DNA of 28,109 bases from Pholiota molesta. Lineage: Eukaryota; Basidiomycota; Agaricomycetes; Agaricales; Strophariaceae. Every line of letters begins with the position of its first letter. Position 1 is the first letter of the stretch. A program made the position numbers and the translations under genes. The notes under the pieces are model-generated. The model was not told the DNA's origin. It saw nothing but the letters and a program-made list of their open reading frames with translations, and made no database searches. Location: positions 1-28,109 of the forward strand of contig JACGCK010000408.1 of NCBI GenBank assembly GCA_014925825.1, given 5' to 3'. Below are positions 1 to 8,609 of the stretch, in pieces.

Positions 1-57
1 GAAAGACAATATCAGCATAACGGCGCTTGTTCAGATGCCAAATATCAGAAAACTAAC

Positions 58-2379
58 CTGCGGAGATAATCGTAACCGTTTCCGCGTATCTGTCACAGCG
101 GTAAAATGTACTGCGCGCACAAAGGAGAGGGGGAAAAGGGATGTCAGCTTTCCGAGTTTTCCCACTCAGTGACACAAGTGAATTCCTTACTATACAGTTC
201 ACGCTCTTTATTAGGCGTATATGTCTGGTGGATGACACCAAATTTATTTCGGAAATCTGGAAGAAAGAGGGGTAATTAACCTCCTAGGGAAACGAATAGT
301 GTTTAATGTGCACGTACACTTCGACACAGAATCGTAATCATTCGGCCGATCACCGTATGAAATCATATATTGGTTCAGTTTCACTCCAGCCTCCAGCTTG
401 GCCTAAACCCGACAATTAGATTCTTCACGACGCACCATGAAAAAAAAATAGAGGGCTTACTAATAGTAAATCGCATTTATTAAGGAAGAGGACAATGTTG
501 ACTTCCGCGAGGAGTTTGTTGGAAATAACAGATTTCCACAGCGACAATGAATCTTCCAGCCGATTGATTCTATGGTCCTAAAAAGAATATTCTAGTTCTG
601 GTTACGTCTGCTGTATAGGCCAAGTGCGAGCCCACCTCAGCTAGAACCTAAGCGGGATGACGTGATGAGTGTGTATAATAGGATACAAGAAAGAAAGTAT
701 AAAGCACCTGATCGAACACCGAGATAGGTGCGAGGAAAATAATGGCGTTGACTAAAAAAATTTAGGGGTGAATAATGGATGTCGCGTCAAGAAATTTAGG
801 ATTCTAGAAACATACCATCCTCAAAATACGGTGCCCACGCTTGTCGTTGATTTCGAGCGCCCCCAACGTCGTAAATCCGCCATTCCACGCCTCTATTACT
901 GCCGGAAGGAATAGAGAAGGTGTGTTCTACGACGCCCATAGTTTTTAACCTAGCTTTTAATACATCCGCTGTTTCCATGCACATGAGAAGAAATTTTCAT
1001 ATTCACATGAAGGCAAAACTTACCATCCGTAGGAATATATTTTTTTGCTGTTATTCGGGGGATCTCGTCAAGGTAACTAGGGGGCCATGAGAACATGCTC
1101 GGCAGAAAGAAAAACACGACTTACAATCCACTGCTCTCCTCCAGCCGCAGGCGTTTCTCCTGGAGGAGCTTCCGCACTTGTTTGTCGCGCCACATCTCCT
1201 GCATTGCAGGTGCACATGCATTAAGGATGTGAACAGGATCGTTCGGATCCTCCCACCAGCCTTCAATTTCGCCTGAATGCGGGCTCAACGGGCTTTTCTT
1301 GTTCCCAAGCGCAAAAGGCTTCTTCCAATTACGCGAAGTATGGACAACGATTTCCTTGCCTTTTGCAGATGCACCGGTGAGGAATCCGCTGGTACTGACG
1401 GATCTATTAGACATGATAGCGGGGGTTTGTTTCTTGTGGGGAATTATGAGAGTAGGCGGGGCTGGGCGCCCGTTCGAATACGTGACATTATTGGGTGGGG
1501 GCATATTTTCGTTGCCTGTGTAGAGATTTGCGTAGACTTCCCAATCCGTCCGTGTAGGGCCAAGATGTGTTGCCTCTTCCTCGTCCGGGGAGGAGAGGAG
1601 GAGAATCAGGCGGTCCTCCAGTTCTACGAGAGGCCCCAGTTTCCGTCGATAGTTATCGTAATTGGACACACGCGTTCCCAGGATGGCGGAGGGAGGGCGG
1701 CCACTGGCGGATATGATGAGGGAGGCGGGCTCTGGAAAATCGCCATCATCGTGGTCATCCAGGGTGTCGGGCTCTGGCGCCAGGGCATCCAGTATGCTAG
1801 AAATGGAAATACGCGGACATGTATGCGTTCAGGAAGCTGTCACCCGAGTAGATGAGTGTAATGCTGACCGTCTGACAGAACGGACAAGGTTGAGATAAAT
1901 AACTGCCCTCCAGGCTATTCTCTCGGCATGGAATGCAGACGGCGAATGCAGTAGCTGGAATTCTATTACACAGTGTCAGCAACATAGCCGCGGTATGGGA
2001 TGCAAATAGAACGAGGAAGGGTGTGGACTCGGCGTGATAGCTTTGTACGCGGACAAGATATGCTGCAGAGCATATGCGGAGACGCGGCAGAGCGCGCCAG
2101 GGATGCCGGGGACTCACGCTTTAGAGTGGTGCTTTTACCCGACTCCGACTGGCCGAGGAGGAGGACAGTGACCTCGGGCTTGGAACGCTTGCGCTCGCTG
2201 CGCTCCTGTCGAAGCATGTCGTCGATGGAGTCGGAGCGCTTCTTTGCATCGGTCTCGGCGATGAGACGGTGTTCGCGGGCGGAGGGCGACTCATCGACCG
2301 GGGGGAGGAGGGCGGCGGCGAGGGGATCGGAGAGGGTCCTCCTCCGGGGGATGGGATACTCGAGCTTGGTGGGGGGCAT
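58..2379 (-). CDS. Heterotrimeric G-protein alpha subunit, enlarged fungal type (3' end off window)
   Basis: Signal-transducing GTPase acting under GPCRs at the membrane. Exons on the minus strand: 2379-2118, 1962-1869, 1796-1125, 1076-1024, 968-816, 751-708, 647-636, 577-461, 402-318, 256-191, 110-58. Their sum is 1611 nt (537 codons), in frame throughout. Visible motifs: P-loop GQSESGKST (residues about 76-84), switch I around LKARLKT (R367, T370), switch II DVGGARNQRQAW (about 394-405), NKCD (463-466) and TAVTDT (523-528, the TCAT-type G5). P-loop to switch I spans about 285 residues against about 130 in animal Gi, so the helical domain (exon 3) carries an insertion of roughly 150 low-complexity residues. 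The start MPPTKLEY lacks the MGxxxS myristoylation site. Switch II has Ala where the GTPase Gln normally sits. The last exon (alpha-5 end, roughly 20 residues) lies left of base 1. The family call is firm; the exact G-alpha class is not. Confidence 0.93.
636..647 (-). other. 12-nt microexon of the G-alpha gene
   Basis: Between exon 751-708 (ending FDQ) and exon 577-461 (starting DHRINRLED), the conserved VLAE of the FDQVLAED block is supplied only by these 12 bases. They are flanked by an AG acceptor (649-648) and a GTGGGC donor (635-630). The phase is 0 on both sides. Confidence 0.7.
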
Positions 2380-2614
2380 GACATGCAGTGAGGAAGAGAG
2401 AGGGAGAACAAAAGACACTAAGTTCATGGGAGCCTCGGCCACGTGAGCCAGATATCCTGCATCGTCTGGACAACTCCTCCTCCCCCAGCCCCGCCAATCA
2501 TGGATCACCGGCACCACTCGCCCTATCCGCTTCCGTCCCACCCTCGCCGCCATAGCCCCGCATTCCGTCATCAGGGGCGCAGCGGCCTCTGGGACCCATA
2601 TCTCGCCACCCTTG
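2380..2614. promoter_or_regulatory. Upstream region of the G-alpha gene
   Basis: GC- and pyrimidine-rich stretch directly upstream of the G-alpha start. It contains an E-box core CACGTG at 2440-2445, about 60 bp before the ATG, the type bound by bHLH factors. No TATA element is evident here. Regulation is inference. Confidence 0.3.
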
Positions 2615-2854
2615 TCACTGACACTCCCTCCGACACGCACGCACACCCACAGACGTGCAGAAAGGAAGATGCGCGGGCGTCACCGCAAATCCCAGCTGGT
2701 TGGTACGTCCATCCACATGGACCGCATTGTTCTTCACATTCTGGAAATACGAGCTTCCAAAAGCGATCAGTTGACCCCCAGCCTCATCGGACAATACAAT
2801 ATAGAAATGTTCTTCCACTCCCTGACGGAATCTTCCCTCAACCCTGTGGTCCAA
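2615..2854 (-). pseudogene. Possible relic of an A1 aspartic protease C-terminus
   Basis: An open frame of about 79 codons ends at 2615. It lacks an ATG (its first codon is TTG) and has no recognisable coding sequence upstream. The segment IAFGSSYFQNVKNNAVHVDG, followed shortly by NQLGFA, resembles the last strand block of pepsin-like proteases (pattern G-x-x-F/Y-x-x-N ... D ... N-x-x-G-F-A). Neither catalytic DTG motif is visible on the minus strand up to about 3300, so if the resemblance is real this is a 3' fragment. It could also be a chance ORF. Confidence 0.3.
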
Positions 2855-4558
2855 TAAGGCTATTTATAGCTTATCGTCGGCGCTACTTCATTTCAATGCC
2901 GCGCATCCAAAGCTGGTAGATTCTGTTCTGCTGTGCCGCTTCTTGAATGCATATCCGGTGACTGCTTATTTATTTATAAGTCTACACGAATTTCAGTGCT
3001 CCCCTCTTAACAGATTCAGACAACTAGCATTTTCAGGCTCTGCGGTTCCGACATAGCGCACTTTTGTCTCCGCTTGCTATCGTTTCGCCGATGTTGACGC
3101 TCAGGGAGCTGTTCTAAAAAGGAACAAGATCGCTTGCTAACAGCTCCGTAAGGTGTCACGCTAGAAATCAACGACCCCAAAGCCACATAATCGGAGGAAA
3201 TAACTTTTTCAACCACATGCACTGTGAAATGAAAGTACTGAAGTGTCGTAATGGAATAAATGTCGACCATCTTGTCCAAGCTTTCTGTCGCCGTAAACGA
3301 TGTTCCGGGCCAATATCAAGAGCAAATCCGCTCAACCCCAAGCTCACGTCGGGTAATCACATCCGTAGAAATGAATTAGAGCCAGTCGTCAGTCGATTTA
3401 CTTGATCGTTTTGAACATGGATCAATGCACAGACACTGAGACTTCTACCATCAAGGGAGGAGACCCTTGCAACCCAGCAAAACGTCTTCTTGATCAACAA
3501 ATTTCGATTTCCCCAGATCAGCAATATTCAGTACGGGCAGATTAGTATCCTGATCTGAGAGATTGCAAACAGGTGCATTGAAACCGCCTGTGGCTCATTA
3601 CTCGATACGACTGAAGATTAACAACCCTAAAATTTCTATAACTTAGACCATAAAATTGTATGATCAAGAGTGCTCTCGCTTCCGAGCTTTTGAAAGTGAC
3701 GCCCATCGGAGAGGATGAGCACACCACTTTTTAGTTGTCAAGACCTGAAACATCTGGCAGACATTCAAGGCGCCACCGACAAGATAAGTAGTCCATCATC
3801 AGCCACAGAATCGGAAGCATTAGCAGACTACTTTAAATAAACTACTCATTCTCCTTTGAACTTGAATGGGTGGTGAAATTTCAAACTATCAAACGGTGGC
3901 CATTTATAGAGTACTATCCATGCTTTCAAAAACTTCAAAGCAGGGCTTGTTGTTTTTCGTGTCTTCCTGTAATAACTTCCTGAGGAGAGTTCGGCCACTT
4001 TGCAAGCGAATCTTAGCAGTGACGTTTTGAGCTTTGTACGTTGTAGAGATAAATATATGACCGTTCTAATATTTTGGCGTGGAAGATTGTACCTCATGGC
4101 TGGATCTCGGAGCAGCCCGAGGAGAAATGCATTCCTTGTCAGAAGCAAGACCACTACCAGGACAGATGCACATGTACAATACAATAACCGATAGAAGACA
4201 TTATCCCAATGGTGTAGGGGATTTAATTTAAGTTACATGGTGCGCACGTCATCAAAACCCCAAAAGCTGGGCAAATACGACCTACTTATCTCGATAGGCG
4301 CCGAGCGCCGAGCTCCGAGGAAGCTTAGAATACCACACCATAGATAGGTAAATAGAGCCAACGGCAGCTTTCTCGCTTTCAGAGGCATCGGACATTCCTT
4401 TCAGGTCTCCTCCATTTTGCCCGCATGGGCGCTCGAAGCCCCAGGTCTAAATGAACGGCAAACGCATAATTCCCACGGACCGCCTATTTTCAGTCGCCTG
4501 CCGCAGTCGGTCAACCGAAAATAACCTTTTGATTCTGAACCCATCAGTCCCGTTCTTG
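2855..4558. other. Non-coding stretch, nothing recognised
   Basis: About 1.7 kb with only short, overlapping open frames on both strands. None has an ATG-led protein with recognisable motifs or matched splice sites. Two TATAAATA-like boxes occur on the minus strand near 2866 and 2975, but no gene to which they clearly belong. No transposon ends or tandem arrays were seen. Confidence 0.4.
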
Positions 4559-5031
4559 TCATGACATCTGTTCCTCCGCTGCCAACACCCCACCAGCTTC
4601 TAGAGCATCATATTCTATGAATACGGATCAGAGCTGTAAGGAAGTTGGGGAGATCCGAGGAGCGAGGCACATTCGCTCACGGTGAGACAGAATACCAATG
4701 TCGGCTTTTAGCCTACTCACGCTGTACACTGGCATGATCTGCTGTAAGTAGACCGTCATCCTTCTGGTTGAACGCGCACATAGCGGCTCGGCCCTTCGTT
4801 ATGGATGGCACACTATTGCATTGGGAACAACGTATCCCTGGTGCGCTTGTCCTCTCTTTGGCTGTTGATGTTGATTCTGCTTTCATCAACCCACAAAGAC
4901 CCTGTGGCTCGCACGATTCTGCCATTCTAGGTTCCTAGAGCTCTCCTTGCACTGGGCTATGACAACAGCTTGGCCCTCAGCTTCCTAAACACACACACTC
5001 ACTGCTCAATATCAACCTCAATACCGACCAT
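4559..5031 (-). CDS. Putative small Cys-containing protein, function unknown
   Basis: Model: exons 5031-5003, 4926-4721 and 4614-4559 on the minus strand, 291 nt, 96 residues. Both introns begin GTGAGT and end CTAG or ATAG, and the three exons join in frame. The ATG has A at -3 and G at +4. The product starts MVGIEVDIEQMAESCEP, contains five Cys including RCSQC (C-x2-C), and ends EEQMS. No signal peptide, membrane segment or known domain was recognised. The main support is splice consensus plus frame continuity, so this may be a chance model; the central exon is the most convincing part. Confidence 0.3.
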
Positions 5032-5187
5032 TCTCTCTGTTGAATCACGTTGCAATCTGAACCTCCTGATTGTTCTGTAAGATGCGCCTCCGAACAAATT
5101 AGACTATTCGGGACGTATAGGAAACACCAAACACCTTTTACCTTTGCTCGTTGTTAAGCTCTTCAACATGAACTTGATTCGAGAATC

Positions 5188-6668
5188 ATGACCGTGATTT
5201 GTTGTGTATATCTTTTGCATTGCACGTACTGTGTACCACTTTCCCGCCTTTTGTGCGTTCCTACGGCACAGGTTGTCTCTCTCTCTCTCTCTCTCTGAGT
5301 TGAACTCTTTCGACAATCCTGATGCCGGTCATCAAAATTATGCACTCAAAGAGACGCCTGGATCGACCTGCTGCCATTTCTACTAACACATCTGAGCAAC
5401 GGTGGATACACCCTTCTGAAACCAGTCCTTTCTTGCATACAATTCCCCTTACCTCTCAATCAAGGCGACCATCATCTCTGCGACCGGATTTTCTCTCTCT
5501 TAATTCTCCTCGATCAATGCCCACACCTCTTGCTCGAAACACTCTCGCATCGACCATCTCATCCTCGACTACCTCACTCTCTCAGCCCTTCATCTATTCT
5601 GCACTCTCCACGTCCTCGTCAAGCACGACTACATCATTTTCGAGCGAAGATACGATCTTTCCGTTCACGAATCTGAACAGTATGGTTCAGTCACTTCCAG
5701 AGCCCACGCCTTGTATTTCAACATTCACCATGCAATTATCAGCTTTCGATTCGGTCCCAAGTACAACTACTTCCTGTGTTTCGTTGTCTTCCCAAACTTC
5801 TCTTTGCTTGGAGCCTACTACCGCGGCTCAGTTCAGCTCAGTATTTACTCCCCAAAGCTCATCAAGTCCACCACTGTTCAAGACTCCCCATTTTCGTAAT
5901 TCGATGAGTCCAACCACGGTCGTCAGCTCTTCGATGACATTGTCCTTCTCATCAAACACACCGTCAGATTTCCTTACCTCTACCCAGCCTACGCGATCGA
6001 TTCTTCCTTTGTCAACGCCTCCAGCCTGTTCGAACTTTACAAAGCAACATTCCAAAAGTTCCACTTATATTTTCATGCCTTTCGCGACAACTACACCTAC
6101 GTCGAACCAGACGCAGTTGAAAACTCCGATAGCCACGGAGACGACCAGTCGGCTTTAACCTGAATCTCGGACGACTCACATTTCCCTTTATCCTTCAAGC
6201 ACGCCCAGCGTTCAATCCGGCAATGGGACGCAATTTGAGTGCATTGCTCAGCCTACTCCCACTTCCGAGAAGGATACTCTTCCTTCGCTTATTGCTAGCT
6301 CCAAAAAGACAACAACGTTTTCAACTACAGGGACGTCGACGTTGACAAGGATTATCACAGTCACCGCAGCCCCCTCGCCTGAAATTTCTACCACGTCTGC
6401 TAACTCTGCTACTTCTGGATCTTTTTCAACTATTCCAAATTCAACGCCGCTCAACAACGGAGCTGCAAGTCCTACGCTAACAAGGTGAGATATTATGGAC
6501 TACATGTGTTGATGCTATTGCTCATTCGACTTCCTCTGTAGTTCTTCCGTATCTCTACCTCTAATTCTCAGTGTCGTTACAGCAGTGTTTGCCATTGGAC
6601 TAGTCGTAGTATTGGCCATTCTCTATTTCCGGCGCCGCCATCAACCAAAGAACTCTCGATTCCTGTGA
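5188..6668 (+). pseudogene. Ser/Thr-rich single-pass membrane protein, interrupted by an in-frame stop
   Basis: Model: join 5188-5271, 5352-6484, 6572-6668; 1314 nt, in frame apart from one TAA at 6156-6158 (codon 297). Exon 1 encodes a leader-like MTVICCVYLLHCTYCVPLSR ending near VPTAQ, a plausible signal peptide. The long middle is a Ser/Thr/Pro-rich, probably O-glycosylated ectodomain. After a phase-2 intron (6485-6571, GTGAGA...TCAG) come one membrane helix (AVFAIGLVVVLAILYF, about 410-425), a basic stop-transfer RRRH and a short tail ending NSRFL. The frame is open and of the same composition on both sides of the TAA, which points to a recent nonsense change, a sequence error or an unrecognised intron. 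An alternative start is ATG 5322, which would leave no leader. Likely a surface or wall-associated protein; a specific function is not inferable. Confidence 0.55.
5276..5296 (+). repeat. (TC)n microsatellite
   Basis: Uninterrupted 21-nt TC tract just after the GTTGTC donor of the predicted first intron (5272-5351) of the Ser/Thr-rich gene. Confidence 0.95.
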
Positions 6669-6673
6669 TGATA

Positions 6674-7342
6674 CAGTGTATAACACCTCCTTGACATTTG
6701 ATACCTCCTTGACATAAATTACATTTTCGAGCTCATTTTTGCACAGATATTGGTGAAACTTTGTAGGAGCAATCAAATAACTCAGTATTATTTGTGTTCA
6801 AAATTTTACAAGGACCCGTTCAGTGGTTGTTTTGTTTTGTGGCAATGAAGACAGTGATTACCTGAAAATGAGGGTTCCATTATCTCGCAAGCGAGCTGCA
6901 GCATTCCCTTGCTGAGATTTCAGCATATAAATATCTGTGTATAGTGCCTACTAGATATGTAATGTATATCAAGAAGAATTACGGATAAAGCTGTCGAAAT
7001 GCGCCCAGAATTTGTTCAAAGTCATAGATCATCGTAGAATGTGACGGGAGGTGGCTGATGCGACTTAAAAATAAGTTAACAGGTCAATGCGATGTGTCAC
7101 GCTTGACTACAAATTTGTAATGTCACATCCATGTCAAGGAGGTTTCCGCGTTACAATGTAACCCCCAATCTTCTCCCCCACTTTTCATCACAACACACTT
7201 TGTTTTCTAATTTAATTTTTGGCAGAGGCTCTGTATTATAGTGTATAGTTTGATTGTATGCAAGAATATTTGATGAGCGCAGTGTAATGACGCATGAAAT
7301 CGACCATTTCATTGACTCATGTCAAGGAAGTGTTAAATACTG
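6674..7342. mobile_element. Non-autonomous Tc1/mariner-like element (MITE), 669 bp
   Basis: Terminal inverted repeats of 24 nt at 6674-6697 and 7319-7342 match at 21 of 24 positions. Both begin CAGT and end CTTGACAT, and a TA dinucleotide flanks the element on both sides (6672-6673 and 7343-7344). CAGT termini and a TA target-site duplication are the hallmark of Tc1/mariner transposons. No transposase frame lies inside, so the element is non-autonomous. A 13-nt piece of the terminal repeat recurs internally at 6703-6715 (direct) and 7131-7143 (inverted). It sits 5 bp past the TGA of the upstream gene and probably forms its 3' UTR. Confidence 0.75.
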
Positions 7343-7344
7343 TA

Positions 7345-8609
7345 TTGATTGACCATTATACCATCCGATTGCCATTGCTTTGGTAGATACTTACAGCCTG
7401 ATTTACGGGCAACAAATGTGTAAACTTCTTTGGTAAACGTTTGAAATCTCTCGAAAGGAATTCATTGAATATGGTAAACGTGTTACGTTACAGTGTCAGA
7501 AGAAGGGACTGGGGAAGGTGTAACACTAGAAGATAAAGGTATTTTCATGACCTTGAGCATGCCCAGCTGAATTCCTACTGGCCCTGTTTGCCGTCCAACG
7601 CCCCTTGCTCGGTTGAGTCGCATTTCTGACACTTATACGCTTGACCCCGAGCTTGCCTGTCCAAAAAATACCTTCCTGGACCGCGGGAAAGTCCCACTGA
7701 TGGGACACCCCAGATTTGGAAATTGGAATCGGCACTTCGGCTCAAACGATGAGCTGTAAGTATTTCGTTCAAATTTCGTCGACATCCTCTTTTACTAGAG
7801 GGCACGGTCACCGGCCTACTTCGTCGAGTCATCACTGGAGCTAAGGTTGAAGTAACTTGAAATTTTCTGTGAACTTCTGAACATCGGTTGTCTGACCCCA
7901 TTTCGTCGCAATACTCAAGCCGCTTCCAGTACCACCTCCACTCGATAGTAACCGGGCGCTAATCATCTCATAGGATAGTAAGTACATCGATTGAACTATC
8001 ATCGAAGTTGTTGACCTCATGTAGCGACCGATATCAGGAATCATTGATGGACACTCAAGACGCCGACCATTGATCCTGCCTCTCTTTCTATATGTTTAGA
8101 CTTGAGATGCACAGAGCTGTTCTATGAGATCAGGCGACAGTATCACTAGGATCATAATGAAGACCGACGTCTGATCGATGGTTGTAATTCCCTTGTTGTG
8201 TCGGACATAGCTTCAGCGCAGAAGGTGTGGGCATGATGCGAAAGCTAAGAGCAACCAAAGTGAGTCCGTGGTCGGGCTTGTTTTATTTTATTCAATTTCT
8301 AACGATTACTAGCTTATCCTCCTGTTGAAAGCATTCAAAAAATCTAAAATGCAGTTCGGAAGGGGAAGAACAAAGAGGCCAAAGGGTTATCTTTCACTTT
8401 GTTGGTCACCATTACTTCTAGATATCTGGCAATGTCGTCGGATTAACAACAGATATCTGATTCCGTCGTCGTCATACTCTTGCATCTGAGGTACTTATAT
8501 CCCCTTCCAATGTTACAATCTATTGAGTTCTATTCGCAACAGACAATTATATGCCACTCACGATGAGTTATCTTCGCAGCAGAGACCTAATAATACCCAT
8601 GCGTTATAA
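7345..8609. other. Intergenic stretch between MITE and second Ser/Thr-rich gene
   Basis: About 1.3 kb with no supportable gene. Minus-strand open frames around 7530-8040 are short, lack splice context and show no known motif. The 9-mer GGTAAACGT occurs twice, near 7431 and 7472. The distal part presumably holds the promoter of the downstream gene. Confidence 0.4.

Noticed and set aside
1277..1855. Plus-strand open frame of 192 codons
   Set aside because: Antisense shadow of G-alpha exon 3. The minus strand has the conserved motifs and splice sites.
2443..2919. Plus-strand open frame of 158 codons, Pro/His-rich
   Set aside because: Low-complexity translation of the GC-rich G-alpha promoter. 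No ATG context, splice sites or motifs.
3846..4184. Minus-strand frame with a hydrophobic leader-like start
   Set aside because: The first codon is TTG, and the first real ATG in that frame comes after the hydrophobic part. No family resemblance.
7526..8044. Overlapping minus-strand frames in the intergenic region
   Set aside because: Short and mutually overlapping, with no motifs or convincing introns.
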